Counted from the stretch's first letter, positions 16,102 through 25,500 are shown. The stretch: DNA of 64,000 nt from Streptomyces geranii (GCF_002954775.1 NZ_PJME01000022.1:62001-126000), one strand, 5' to 3'. Notes: a model not told the origin generated them from the letters alone. Translations and numbers: made by a program.

Positions 16102-19100
16102 GCGCTCCCGGGGCTTCGGTGGCCGAACTTCTTCAGGTCGGCCGAGCGGGTGCCGGCGGGCTGGAGGTCGGCGTACGGATGCAGCCGGGCGCCCGCGGTG
16201 CCGTCGGGCAGGGTCCGCTGCGGCTGGGCGGGAGTCGGGTGCGGGCGGGTCTCGCCGAGGAGGGCGAGGGCGGCGGCGGGGCCGTGGTCGCGGCGGGCGG
16301 CGGCGATCTCGTCCAGGTCCCAGGCCATGGTGCCGACGACGGTACGACGGGTGCCGCGCACCTGGACCGTGCCGCGTACGAGGAGCAGCCCGCTGTGGAA
16401 GACGGTGTACGCGCACGCCGGATGCGAGTCCTCGAAGAACGCCAGGTCGACCAGGCCCGCCCCGTCCTCCAGCGTCACGAAGATGATCCGCTTGCCGCTG
16501 GCGATCGGCGGGGTCTGGGTCGAGGCCCGTACCCCGGCGACCAACACCTGCTGCCCTGCGCGCAGTTGGGCCAGATGGACCGCGTCGGTCGCGCCGATCT
16601 CGCGCAGCAGACGGTGGTGGTGCTCCATGAGGTGCCGGGAGACGTCGATGCCGAGGGTGTTCAACTCGGCGCTCAGGGCCTCGCGTCCGGTCATCTCGGG
16701 CAGTCCGCTCGGCTCGGCCCCGCCAACTGCGCCTGTGTCGATGGGCAGTTGGCCCTTGCCCGCGGACCGGGTGCGGGACTGGCGGTGGAGTTCGGTGATC
16801 TGGAGCAGCAGGTCGCGTCGGGTGAGCCGGCCGTCGTGCAGGGAGCCCAACGCGCCTATCTCGGCGAGGCGTTCGGCGGTCGGTCTGCTGGGGCGGGCCC
16901 GTTGCCAGAAGTCCGACAGCGATCCGTACGGCTGACCCTTCTCGATCCGGGCGCACTCCTCCTCGCTGATACCGTGCACGGCGGAGAGCGCCAGGCGCAC
17001 TCCCCACCGCCCCCCGTCGGTCCTCTCCACGGTGTGTTTCGTACGGGAGTTGTCGACATCGACGGGCAGCACCCGTACGCCGCCCCGGCGGGCGTCGGCG
17101 ACCAGGACGCGCTTGGGCCACATCCCGGGGTCGTGTTCGAGCAGGCCCGCCAGCAGGAACGCCGGGTGGTGGGCCTTGAGCCAGGCGCTCTGCAGCGCGG
17201 GTACGGCGAAGGCGACCGCGTGGGCGCGGCAGAAGCCGTACGCGCCGAAGGCCTCGACCGTCCGCCAGACCTCGTCCCGGACGGCCGCGCTGTAGCCACG
17301 CGCGCGTGCCCGGTCGTGGAACCAGTCCTTGATCCGGGGCAGTTGCTCCTTGTCGCCGAGCGCGCGTCGGGTGATCTCCGCGAAGGAACGGTCGCAGCCG
17401 GTCAGCACATGCAGCGTGTCGATGATCTGCTCGTGCCAGATGGTCACGCCGTAGGTGTCGGCGAGGACCGGTTCGAGGTGCGGATGGGCGTACGACGGTC
17501 TACCGCCGTGCCGGGCCGCGATGTACCGCTCGGGCATGCCGCCGGCGACCGGGCCGGGGCGGAAGAGGCTGATGTCGGCGATGACGTCCTGGACGTCGCG
17601 TGGCTGGAGCCGGGACAACAGGTCCTGCTGGCCGGGGGATTCCAGCTGGAAGAGGCCGAGGGTCTGGCTGGCCTGGATGAGCTGGAAGGCGAAGACGTCG
17701 TCGAGCGGGACCTGCCCGGGGTCGTCGAGGTCGATGCGGTCGCCGGTGGTGCGTTCGATCTCCGCGACGGCGTGGGCCATCGCGGACTGCATCCGGACGC
17801 CCAGGACGTCGAGTTTGATGTTGCCGAGCGCTTCGATCTCCTCCTTCGCGGCCATGGCCATGGGGTAGTCGCCCTGCGGGGTGGGCTGCACCGGCAGCCG
17901 GTCCAGGAGGGTCGCGTCGCTGATGACCACACCGCAGGGGTGCATGGCCATGCCGTGGACCAGGGAGTCCAGCCCTTCGGCCAGCTCCCACAGAGGTCCG
18001 AACCGGTGTGCCTCGGCGGCCAGTTGGCGCAGTTCGGGCAGTTCGGCGAGGGCGCTCGTGATGTCTGAGGCGCGCAGGTGCGGGAAGCTCTTGGCGATCC
18101 GGTCGACGTCCGCCGGGTCGATGGCCAGGGCGAGGCCGGTGTCCCGCAGCGCCCTGCGCGCCCGGTAGGTCTCGGGCATCGCGGTGACCGCGACCCGTTC
18201 CCTGCCGAAGCGTTCGAAGATCGTGTCGTAGCACTCCAGTCGCCGGGCGGACTCCACGTCGATGTCGATGTCGGGCAGCGACTCCCGGCGCCTGCTCAGG
18301 AAACGCTCGAACAGCAGGCTGTGGTCGAGCGGGTTGGCGGTGGCGATGTCCAGCGCGTGACAGACCAGGGAACCGGCGCCGGAGCCACGGGCCGCGACCC
18401 GGACACCCTTGGCCCGGATGTCGGCGACGACCTGTCCGACGGCGAGGAAGTACGCGTCGTAGTTCCAGTGGGAGATGACGGCGAGTTCCTCGTCCAGCCG
18501 GTCGAGCGCCGCCCGGTCACGGTCGAGACCGCGCCGGGCCAGCCCGGCCTCGCAGCGCAGCCGGAGCAGCCGGGCCGCGCCGCCGGCCCCGGGCTCGGCA
18601 CCGAAGAGCGCCGGTTCGGGGAGGTGCGGGGTGCCGAGGCCGAGGTCGGCGGCCGGATCGACGGCGCACCCGGCCGCCGTGTCCGCGGTGTCCGCGATCA
18701 GGCGGCGGGCTCTGCGTACGTCGGCTCCCGCGCACTCGGCGACCATCCGCGCGACGACCTCCATACCGTCCTCGCCCTTGAGCCAGCGCTGTCCGCTGTC
18801 CAGGCGCCGCCGGTCGATGGGCCGCAGCAGCCGGGCGGCGTCCAGGACGTCGGCGAGGCGGTGCTGGTCGGGGTCGGCGTAGCGGACGGCGTTGGTGAGG
18901 ACGGCGGTCGTGCCGGTGCGGTCGGCGAGGGCGAGGGTGCGGGCGGCCAGGCGCAGCGAGCCCGGACCTGTGCCGAAACGTTTCTGCGCAACGGCTTCCA
19001 GCCTGACCTCCCTCCCGAAGATCTCCGTCCACGGCGCCAGCAGCTTCGTCGCCACGTCCTCCCGGCCCACCGACAAGGCCCGCACCGGCTCCGAGAGCGG

Positions 19101-19550
19101 CCCGAGCAGCACGGTCAGCCCCGGGCCGCCGTACTCGCGCAGCGCCTCCCACGGCACCACCACCGGCGCCGCGCCGGACGCCGTACCGACATACGCGGCC
19201 GAGGTGATCCGGCACAGCCGCGCCCAGCCCGCCCGGTCCCGCGCGAGCAGCGTGAACCGCAGCGGCGGCTCGACCACATGGGCGCCGCCACGCACCGGGG
19301 CACGGCGGTACGGGGCCGGGGACGGCGGCGCGAGGGCGGCCACCGCCAGATCGATGCCGAAGACCGGCCGCACCCCTTCCTGCTCGCAGGCCCGGGCGAA
19401 CCGTACGGCGCCGGTGACCGTGTCCCGGTCGGTGAGGGCCAGTGCCCCCATGCCGCGCTCGGCGGCCCGCCGGGCGAGCTGCTCGGGGTGGGCGGCGCCG
19501 TAGCGGGCGGAGTAACCGGACGCGACGTGCAGATGGGCGAAGCCCGTCAT
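16095..19550 (-). CDS. dnaE2: error-prone DNA polymerase III alpha subunit
   Basis: The protein has 1151 residues, the usual size for DnaE2. The PHP domain is N-terminal ('FAHLHVASGYSARYGA'), the polymerase core carries the catalytic 'PDIDIDVE' near residue 428 and 'GSGAGSLVCHALDI' near 385, and an OB-fold region follows near 1000. The exonuclease-binding epsilon region of replicative DnaE1 is not evident. Family knowledge: DnaE2 performs damage-induced mutagenic lesion bypass and needs an ImuB-type partner, which is the next gene here. A near-consensus LexA site lies 75 bp upstream, so SOS control is likely. Confidence 0.95.
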   Translation of the reverse strand: MTGFAHLHVASGYSARYGAAHPEQLARRAAERGMGALALTDRDTVTGAVRFARACEQEGVRPVFGIDLAVAALAPPSPAPYRRAPVRGGAHVVEPPLRFTLLARDRAGWARLCRITSAAYVGTASGAAPVVVPWEALREYGGPGLTVLLGPLSEPVRALSVGREDVATKLLAPWTEIFGREVRLEAVAQKRFGTGPGSLRLAARTLALADRTGTTAVLTNAVRYADPDQHRLADVLDAARLLRPIDRRRLDSGQRWLKGEDGMEVVARMVAECAGADVRRARRLIADTADTAAGCAVDPAADLGLGTPHLPEPALFGAEPGAGGAARLLRLRCEAGLARRGLDRDRAALDRLDEELAVISHWNYDAYFLAVGQVVADIRAKGVRVAARGSGAGSLVCHALDIATANPLDHSLLFERFLSRRRESLPDIDIDVESARRLECYDTIFERFGRERVAVTAMPETYRARRALRDTGLALAIDPADVDRIAKSFPHLRASDITSALAELPELRQLAAEAHRFGPLWELAEGLDSLVHGMAMHPCGVVISDATLLDRLPVQPTPQGDYPMAMAAKEEIEALGNIKLDVLGVRMQSAMAHAVAEIERTTGDRIDLDDPGQVPLDDVFAFQLIQASQTLGLFQLESPGQQDLLSRLQPRDVQDVIADISLFRPGPVAGGMPERYIAARHGGRPSYAHPHLEPVLADTYGVTIWHEQIIDTLHVLTGCDRSFAEITRRALGDKEQLPRIKDWFHDRARARGYSAAVRDEVWRTVEAFGAYGFCRAHAVAFAVPALQSAWLKAHHPAFLLAGLLEHDPGMWPKRVLVADARRGGVRVLPVDVDNSRTKHTVERTDGGRWGVRLALSAVHGISEEECARIEKGQPYGSLSDFWQRARPSRPTAERLAEIGALGSLHDGRLTRRDLLLQITELHRQSRTRSAGKGQLPIDTGAVGGAEPSGLPEMTGREALSAELNTLGIDVSRHLMEHHHRLLREIGATDAVHLAQLRAGQQVLVAGVRASTQTPPIASGKRIIFVTLEDGAGLVDLAFFEDSHPACAYTVFHSGLLLVRGTVQVRGTRRTVVGTMAWDLDEIAAARRDHGPAAALALLGETRPHPTPAQPQRTLPDGTAGARLHPYADLQPAGTRSADLKKFGHRSPGSAG

Positions 19551-19624
19551 GCCGCACCTCCATCACTCCACCCCTTTTCGGCCACTCAATCGATCACCAG
19601 TTCGATGACCGACCGATACGTGAT

Positions 19625-19640
19625 TCGCACTTCCGTTCGA
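19625..19640 (-). promoter_or_regulatory. candidate LexA/SOS box upstream of dnaE2
   Basis: Read on the minus strand the sequence is TCGAACGGAAGTGCGA. It differs from the actinobacterial LexA pattern (TCGAAC, R, two bases, Y, GTTCGA; from memory) at the Y position and at one base of the second half-site. It lies about 75 bp before the dnaE2 start, in a locally AT-richer stretch. Confidence 0.5.
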
Positions 19641-19728
19641 TTGATTCGTTCACTCTAGCCCCATCGGCCCCGGTCAGCGACCTGATCAAGGAGCAGTCCG
19701 GCGCTCGCACCAGCCCGCACACGGAGGA

Positions 19729-19754
19729 GCCGCCCGGCGCGAACGCCGGGCGGC
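19729..19754. terminator. strong hairpin between slipin and dnaE2
   Basis: GCCGCCCGGCG and CGCCGGGCGGC form a perfect 11-bp stem around a CGAA tetraloop. It follows the minus-strand slipin gene by about 185 bp and precedes the dnaE2 promoter region. There is no T-tract, as is common in Streptomyces terminators. Confidence 0.65.
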
Positions 19755-19939
19755 TCATGGACGAACGGAGGGGCGCTCGCGTTCGCACTCTCGAAGGTCC
19801 CCCGCGGCGACGAGTGCGGTGGTGTTCGGCCGGAGATCGCGGGGTCCTCCCCGGCCTGTCGGACCACGTTGGACGGACCCTCACGTGAATTCGCACCGCA
19901 AACACCGCGGGTGAAGAGTGAGCGGGCAGACGACAACGC

Positions 19940-20857
19940 CTATTCCTGTCTTGAACTCGCCTCTTCGGGACCCCGTTCCAACAGGGAAGCGGCAGACGGA
20001 AGTTGCTCCTGCGGAGATTGCTCGGGCTCGGCAGCCGGGGGCATGACCGGCGGTGCGGCAGACGCCGCGACAGGCGCCGCAGCCGGTGCCGCCGCCGGCT
20101 GCTGGGCCCGTTCCAGGAAGCGGAGCAGCTCCACCGGGAAGGGCAGGACGAGTGTCGAGTTCTTCTCGGCGGCGACCGCCACCACCGTCTGGAGCAGCCG
20201 GAGTTGGAGCGCGGCGGGCTGCTCGGACATCACCCCGGCCGCCTCCGCCAGTTTCTTCGAGGCCTGCAACTCGGCGTCCGCGTTGATGACCCGGGCCCGG
20301 CGCTCACGGTCGGCCTCGGCCTGCCTGGCCATCGAGCGCTTCATGGTCTCCGGCAGGGAGACGTCCTTGATCTCGACCCGGTCGATCTGCACACCCCAGC
20401 CCATCGCCGGACTGTCGATCATCAACTCCAGCCCCTGGTTGAGCTTTTCCCGGTTGGAGAGGAGATCGTCCAGGTCGCTCTTGCCGATGATCGAGCGCAG
20501 CGAGGTCTGTGCCATCTGCGAGACAGCGAACCGGTAGTCCTCGACCTGCACGACCGCCTCGGCAGCGTCGACGACCTTGAAGTAGACGACCGCGTCGACC
20601 CGTACCGTGACGTTGTCCCGGGTGATGCCCTCCTGTGCGGGCACGGGCATCGTCACGATCTGCATGTTCACTTTGCGGAGCTTGTCCACGAAGGGCACGA
20701 TCACGGTGAACCCGGGCCCGCGCACGCTCGACGTGAGCCGGCCGAGCCGGAAGACGACCCCTCGTTCGTACTGTTTGACGACCCGCGCCGCGGCTGCCAC
20801 GTACATCACTCCGGCGGACGCGACAGCGACTCCCGCCGTCACCAGCTCCTCGACCAT
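19940..20857 (-). CDS. slipin / SPFH (stomatin-like) membrane protein
   Basis: The protein has 305 residues from ATG 20857, which puts the hydrophobic anchor (residues 1-25) at the N-terminus as usual; an ATG 17 codons upstream is less likely. The SPFH/band-7 domain (about 30-210) has 'YERGVVFRLGRL', 'GPGFTVIVPFVDKLRKV' and 'NREKLNQGLELMI'. A helical stretch (210-245) is followed by an Ala/Pro-rich tail. Slipins oligomerise at the membrane face and organise membrane domains or proteases. No NfeD partner is visible next to it, so its client is unknown. Confidence 0.9.
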   Translation of the reverse strand: MVEELVTAGVAVASAGVMYVAAAARVVKQYERGVVFRLGRLTSSVRGPGFTVIVPFVDKLRKVNMQIVTMPVPAQEGITRDNVTVRVDAVVYFKVVDAAEAVVQVEDYRFAVSQMAQTSLRSIIGKSDLDDLLSNREKLNQGLELMIDSPAMGWGVQIDRVEIKDVSLPETMKRSMARQAEADRERRARVINADAELQASKKLAEAAGVMSEQPAALQLRLLQTVVAVAAEKNSTLVLPFPVELLRFLERAQQPAAAPAAAPVAASAAPPVMPPAAEPEQSPQEQLPSAASLLERGPEEASSRQE

Positions 20858-20912
20858 GCCGGCCCCCAGGGTCCGATTACTCCGAAGGTAACTCCGCAGG
20901 ACGGACAAGAGC

Positions 20913-20945
20913 GAGCCCCCGCACGCGAGTTGCGTGCGAGGGCTC
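20913..20945. terminator. terminator hairpin after the protease gene
   Basis: GAGCCCCCGCACGC (20913-20926) pairs with GCGTGCGAGGGCTC (20932-20945) with one mismatch around a 5-base loop. On the minus strand it is followed by a short T-containing tail. It lies 60 bp past the protease stop and before the slipin gene. Confidence 0.8.
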
Positions 20946-20983
20946 TCCTGCTGCTGCCGGCTGCAGGCAAGGCCGTACCGAGA

Positions 20984-21007
20984 ACGGAACCGCTAACGGA
21001 ACCGCTA
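20984..21007 (-). repeat. 12-bp tandem duplication containing the protease stop
   Basis: On the minus strand TAGCGGTTCCGT occurs twice without a gap; the first TAG is the stop codon of the protease gene (21005-21007). The result is two in-frame TAG codons 12 bases apart. Confidence 0.9.
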
Positions 21008-21913
21008 GAAGACGCTGACGCCGTAGGCGCTCAGGGCCTCCGTGACGGGCTGGAAGAAGGTCGTGCCACCGGAGGTGCAGTTGCCGCTGCCGCCCGAGGT
21101 CAGACCGTAGGCGATACCGCTGTTGGAGTAGAGCGGGCCGCCGGAGTCGCCGGGCTCGGCGCAGACCGTGGTCTGGATCATGCCGTAGACGATGTCGCCG
21201 CCACCGTAGTTGACGGTCGCGTTCAGCGCGGTCACCCGGCCGCTGTGCGTACCGGTGGTGGAACCGCGGCGGTACACCGTGGTGTTGACGGACGGCGTGG
21301 CGGCGCTGGTGATGTCGACGCTGCCGACGGTGCCCGAGATGGAGCTGACCGGGTAGGTGCTCGCGTACCTGACGATGCCGTAGTCGTTCGTCGGGAAGCT
21401 GGAGCCCGAGGTCGCGCCGAGCAGCGTCGTACGACCGGAGTTGGACCACCAGTTGCCCGCGCCGTCGGTGCAGTGACCGGCGGTCAGGAAGTAGTAGGTG
21501 GAGCCGCTGCGGACGTTGAAGCCCAGGGAGCAGCGCCAGCTACTCGCATAGATTGCGTCGCCGCCGGAGATCAGTTTGCTGAACTTGCCCGGGGTCTTCT
21601 TGATGGTGATGGCGCCGGCGGTGGTGCCCGCCTGTCGCTTGATCTTCGCGATCTCCGCCTTGGAGACCGTGCTGTCGACGGTGACGACGACGCGGTTCGT
21701 CTTGGCGTCGACGGCCCAGGCGGTGCCCGGGATGTCAGCCTTGAGCACCGAGCCGCTCGCCTTGGAGAGCTGGGCGGTGCTGAAGGTGTTGACGTCGGCG
21801 GCGTTCGCGTTGGGGATGGCGATGGCAGCCGCGGCTACGAGTCCGGTGCTGACGGCGATCAGCCGGGTCCGTCTCGTGATGCCACTGCGGGGGGTGGTGC
21901 GCTTGATCCTCAC
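21005..21913 (-). CDS. streptogrisin B-like secreted serine protease
   Basis: The precursor has 302 residues; GTG 21913 follows GGAGGA at seven bases. A twin-arginine-rich signal peptide ends at about 39 (IAIPNANA), a propeptide covers 40-114, and the mature enzyme begins 'ISGGDAIYASSWRCSLGFNV' at 115, giving 188 residues, close to S. griseus protease B. The catalytic triad is His147 (TAGHC), Asp177 (NDYGIV) and Ser257 (GDSGGP); four cysteines fit two disulfides. Family S1E enzymes cleave after large hydrophobic residues, and the propeptide acts as chaperone and inhibitor. The protease is secreted, probably during development or protein scavenging. Confidence 0.96.
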   Translation of the reverse strand: MRIKRTTPRSGITRRTRLIAVSTGLVAAAAIAIPNANAADVNTFSTAQLSKASGSVLKADIPGTAWAVDAKTNRVVVTVDSTVSKAEIAKIKRQAGTTAGAITIKKTPGKFSKLISGGDAIYASSWRCSLGFNVRSGSTYYFLTAGHCTDGAGNWWSNSGRTTLLGATSGSSFPTNDYGIVRYASTYPVSSISGTVGSVDITSAATPSVNTTVYRRGSTTGTHSGRVTALNATVNYGGGDIVYGMIQTTVCAEPGDSGGPLYSNSGIAYGLTSGGSGNCTSGGTTFFQPVTEALSAYGVSVF

Positions 21914-22076
21914 TTGTCGTTCCTCCACATGGGAAGTCGGGGGCCCGCGTGGGGTCGGGGCCCGTGAGGCGCAGTCAGGGACCGCTGTCCGGATTCCGAA
22001 CATGCTGTGACCCTGACAAGCGCTGGGTGGGAGTATTCGGCCGTATCACCGACCGACGCAAGAGCGCCTTTCGGCC

Positions 22077-22952
22077 TCACGTTGTTCGAGCGAAGTTCTG
22101 GCGAAGGTCGCGCTCCCCTGCGGATATCGCGACGACCAGCGTATTGCCGGGCAGGGGAAAGGGGCAGGCGAAGCGGTCGACGAACGGACACGCCGGGAGC
22201 ACGGCCCGGCCGAAGTCCACCGTCGTGCGCCCCTCGACGGCCGGGGCGGCCGGGCGCGGAAACCGGGAACGATAACCGCCGTCGCCGCTGGTCGAGTCGG
22301 CGAGAACGGTCCACGGACCGCCGCCCTCCCCGACCGCCACTCGCGGCGTCCGCGCCTCCCCGCCGAGCGGGAACACCGGCTCACCACCGAGGCCGAGCCC
22401 GCGCTCCCGTCCGTCCGCGCCGACGACGCACACGGCGCGCGGTCCGCCGTACGGAGCGAACCGGCCGGGCACCGACCGGCGCGGATCGTACGGGGTGACC
22501 TCGACGCCCTTGAAGACGGTACGGATCCTGGCGGCGGGGTCGAGGTCGCACGCACCCCGGCTGCCCTCGCGCACCGGCACGACCAGTCGCCGCTCCCCGG
22601 GACCGGCCCGGGCGGCGGCCACCGAGCCCTGGTCAGCGGCCGACCGGACCTCCCCGGCGAAGGGCTCACCGCCGAGCGTCAGCCCTCCGCCGGGCCCGAC
22701 GGCCGGCACCACTCCCCCACCACCGCCGTCACCGCCTCCCTCGCCGCTTCCTCCTCCGCTTCCCTCTTCACCTCCCTCACGGTTTCCGCCACCGTCGACC
22801 GTCCACTGGCCGGGGATGGCCGGAAGTCGACCGTCCGGATAGTCCTCGATCCGGTGCGCACCGACGAGTGAGCGGGGCCCGTGGGGCGCCGGCACCGTCT
22901 CGACGTGCCGTTCGTGCCGTTCCCGCCACGCCCCGGACACGTCCACCGTCAT
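22077..22952 (-). CDS. DUF1684 domain protein with a glycine-rich insert
   Basis: The protein has about 291 residues from ATG 22952 (MTVDVSGAWRERHERHVETV). The DUF1684 hallmarks are present: 'PGRFAPYGGPRAVCVV' near 165, 'YRSRFPRPAAP' near 230, 'DFGRAVLPACPFVDRFACPFPLPGN' near 250. Function is unknown for the family; it is cytoplasmic and common in Streptomyces. The odd feature is a run of about 28 Gly/Glu/Ser residues near 52-80 (GGGNREGGEEGSGGGSG region), which is not expected in DUF1684 proteins and looks like a microsatellite-type insertion between the N-terminal helix and the core. Confidence 0.75.
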   Translation of the reverse strand: MTVDVSGAWRERHERHVETVPAPHGPRSLVGAHRIEDYPDGRLPAIPGQWTVDGGGNREGGEEGSGGGSGEGGGDGGGGGVVPAVGPGGGLTLGGEPFAGEVRSAADQGSVAAARAGPGERRLVVPVREGSRGACDLDPAARIRTVFKGVEVTPYDPRRSVPGRFAPYGGPRAVCVVGADGRERGLGLGGEPVFPLGGEARTPRVAVGEGGGPWTVLADSTSGDGGYRSRFPRPAAPAVEGRTTVDFGRAVLPACPFVDRFACPFPLPGNTLVVAISAGERDLRQNFARTT

Positions 22953-23076
22953 GAACTCACTCCAGCTCACTCCCTGGAAACACTCCGTGCGCCGCCCTCG
23001 GCACACACCCGGACCACGCGTTCTGTGCGTGGCCCGTACACAACCTGTATGTCATCTTTGTCGGCCCGACGCCCAG

Positions 23077-24336
23077 TCAGCCCGTCCATACGGGTTCGCC
23101 CAGCCCGAGATGCGAGCGCAAGGTGGCACCCTCGTATTCCGTACGGAACGCGCCACGCTCCTGGAGCAGCGGCACGACCCGGTCGACGAACTCGTCGAGG
23201 CCGTCAGCCGCGGGATACGGGACGAGGACGAACCCGTCGGCAGCCTTCTCCCGCACGAGAGTGTCGAGCGTGCCGGCGACCGAGCCCGGAGTCCCGACGA
23301 GGGAGGGCCGGCCGCTCGCCTCGACGACGGTCTGCCGGATCGACAGCCCCTTGGCCCGGGACAGGGCCCGCCACCGCTCGGCCACCTGCCTCCGCGCCAG
23401 GTCGGATCCGCCCTCAGGTACCGGGTCGAAGTCGGGCAGCGGGCCGTCGGGGTCGTAGGAGGACAGGTCGGTGCCCCAGATCCGCTCCAGGGCGAGGATC
23501 GCGTACTCCGGCGAGACCCGCCGCCGACGGACCTCGACGGCCCGCTCCCGCGCCTCGGCGTGGGTACCGCCGAGCACGAAGGTCACCTCGGGCATGATCT
23601 TCAGCGCCCCCGGAGCCCGCCCGTACTGCGCAAGCCGCCCTTTGACGTCGGCGTAGAAGACCCGCCCGGAGTCAAGGCTCAGGTGCCGCGAGAGGACGAC
23701 ATCGGCGCCGGAGGCGGAGGCAGAGACGGAGACGGAGGCGAAGTCCCACGTCTCCCCCAGGCCCTCTAAGTCCCCCAAGCCCCCCGACTGGATGACGACG
23801 GGATGCCCCTGAGGTGCGCGAGGCACACCGAACTCGCCCGCGATGTCGAAGTGTCGGCCCCGGTGGGCGAAGGGCCGGGACACCCCGTCCGGAGTCCAGG
23901 AGTCCCACAACTCCCGCGCCACTTGTACGAGTTCGGCCGCACGGGGGTAGCGCTCGGCCCGGTCGAGAAAGCGACCGCGCCGGAGGTTGTCGCCGGTGAG
24001 GGCGGCGTCGGAGGCCATCACGTGCAAGCCGGCCCGGCCACCGCTGAGATGGTCCAACGTGGCTGATCCACGGGCCAGTTCGTACGGTTCACCGGAGGTC
24101 GCGTCGACCGTGGCGGCGAGCCCGATCCGCTCGGTGACGGCGGCGAGCGCGTTCAGCACGGTGACCGGCTCGGGCAGCCGCGGGCCCTCCCCGAGAAGGA
24201 GAAAGTCGAAGAGCCCGCGCTCGGCGGTCCGAGCGAGCCGCGCGAAGGACGCGAACCCGACGACCGACCCCGCCCCCTGACCACCGCCCCACCCGGCGGA
24301 GTCGCCGTCCCCCGGAACGTACGCGGCGAGGTGCAT
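23077..24336 (-). CDS. LLM-class flavin-dependent monooxygenase (NtaA/DmoA type)
   Basis: The 419-residue protein belongs to the bacterial luciferase-like fold. The N-terminal strand 'MHLAAYVPG', 'FDFLLLGEGPRL' near 43, the 'SGEPYELARGSATLDHLSGGRAGLHVMAS' region near 80 and 'VPRAPQGHPVVIQSGG' near 170 are the usual flavin-site elements of the NtaA/SnaA/DszA subfamily. These enzymes use FMNH2 supplied by a separate reductase to oxidise C-S or C-N compounds. It lies 26 bp after a second LLM gene on the same strand, so the two form an operon with the FAD protein upstream. The substrate is unknown; sulfur or amine salvage is a guess. Confidence 0.88.
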   Translation of the reverse strand: MHLAAYVPGDGDSAGWGGGQGAGSVVGFASFARLARTAERGLFDFLLLGEGPRLPEPVTVLNALAAVTERIGLAATVDATSGEPYELARGSATLDHLSGGRAGLHVMASDAALTGDNLRRGRFLDRAERYPRAAELVQVARELWDSWTPDGVSRPFAHRGRHFDIAGEFGVPRAPQGHPVVIQSGGLGDLEGLGETWDFASVSVSASASGADVVLSRHLSLDSGRVFYADVKGRLAQYGRAPGALKIMPEVTFVLGGTHAEARERAVEVRRRRVSPEYAILALERIWGTDLSSYDPDGPLPDFDPVPEGGSDLARRQVAERWRALSRAKGLSIRQTVVEASGRPSLVGTPGSVAGTLDTLVREKAADGFVLVPYPAADGLDEFVDRVVPLLQERGAFRTEYEGATLRSHLGLGEPVWTG

Positions 24337-24362
24337 CCGTCACCGTTCCCGCGCCCGTACGG

Positions 24363-25448
24363 TCATGCCGCGTCCCCTCCGGTCGCGACCGGACCGGCGT
24401 ACTGGTTGGCGGGCCGGGTCAGCCCCAAGTGCTCCCGGAGGGTGCGGCCCGGATAGAAGGTGCGGAACAGGCTCCGGTGCTGGAGCAGCGCGACGGTTCC
24501 GTTGACGAGCCGCTCCAGGTCGCGGCGGGGCTCGGCGGGGACGAGGTGGAAGCCGTCGACGAGGCCGGAGGTGTGCCAGGCGGTGATCAGCTCGGCGAGG
24601 TCGACGGGCCCGCCCCGGTACAGCGGGCCGTGCGCGCTCGGCCGGGGACCGCCACCCCCGTGCCCCGGCGCGGCGGCGTACTCACCGCCCCCGAGGTCGA
24701 CGACGAGGCTCGCGAGGACCCGCAGCCCGTCCGGATCGCGCCCCAAGTCCTTCGCGGCGACCCGCAGTTCGTCGCGTACGGCACCGGCCTGAGCGGCGCT
24801 CACCGCACGGACGAGCGCGACGTCGGCGTACCGGGCCGCGGTCTGCCGGGCCTGGCCCTCGGTGGCGTCGACGACCCGGACGGGGTGACCCTGAGGTGGT
24901 CGCGGCAAGCCGGAGGGTCCCTTGACGGAGAAGGCGGCGCCCTGGAAGTCGACGTGCTGCGGCTTGTCCCGGCCGCCGAAGCGCCCGGCCACGGCATCCC
25001 GGCTGTCCCACAACCGGGCGGCCACGTCGGCGACTTCACCGGCCTCCCGCCACAGCTCGTCGCCGGGTTCGGCGGGCCGGCGGCCGAAGAGCCGGGCCTC
25101 GGCCTCGGTCGCCGACACGTCGAGCTGCCAGCCGGCCCGGCCGCCGCTGACCCAGTCGAGGGTCGCGACCGCCGCCTGCACGTGGAAGGGCTCGGTGTGC
25201 GTGGTGGTCACGGTGGGCACCAGCCCGATCCGCGCGGTCACGGGCGCGACCCGGGCGAGCACCCCGAGCGCGTCCGGCCCGGGCCGCGCGAAGGAGTCCC
25301 CGAGGGTCACGAAGTCGAGCCCCCCACGCTCGGCGAGCCGCACCGCCTCGACATACGAGTCGACATCGAACAGAGCGGGCCCGCCCGCAACATGCTGATC
25401 GACGGCGGCGGCCAGGTGCAGCAGCCCCCGACCGTGCGTTGAGCTCAT
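24363..25448 (-). CDS. LLM-class flavin-dependent oxidoreductase
   Basis: The 361-residue luciferase-like protein has 'HLAAAVDQHVAGG' at the start, 'GGLDFVTLGDSFARPG' near 35, 'ATLDWVSGGRAGWQLDVS' near 95 and 'LPRPPQGHPVRVVDA' near 180. It resembles the shorter LLM proteins that accompany NtaA-type monooxygenases. It sits between the FAD-binding protein gene (52 bp upstream) and the larger LLM gene. The two LLM proteins may act on the same substrate in sequence or form a heteromer, as luciferase does. No flavin reductase is visible nearby. Confidence 0.87.
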   Translation of the reverse strand: MSSTHGRGLLHLAAAVDQHVAGGPALFDVDSYVEAVRLAERGGLDFVTLGDSFARPGPDALGVLARVAPVTARIGLVPTVTTTHTEPFHVQAAVATLDWVSGGRAGWQLDVSATEAEARLFGRRPAEPGDELWREAGEVADVAARLWDSRDAVAGRFGGRDKPQHVDFQGAAFSVKGPSGLPRPPQGHPVRVVDATEGQARQTAARYADVALVRAVSAAQAGAVRDELRVAAKDLGRDPDGLRVLASLVVDLGGGEYAAAPGHGGGGPRPSAHGPLYRGGPVDLAELITAWHTSGLVDGFHLVPAEPRRDLERLVNGTVALLQHRSLFRTFYPGRTLREHLGLTRPANQYAGPVATGGDAA

Positions 25449-25500
25449 GAGAGCGAACCTTTCATCGGTACGTCACAGCACCCACGTGACAGACAGACCT

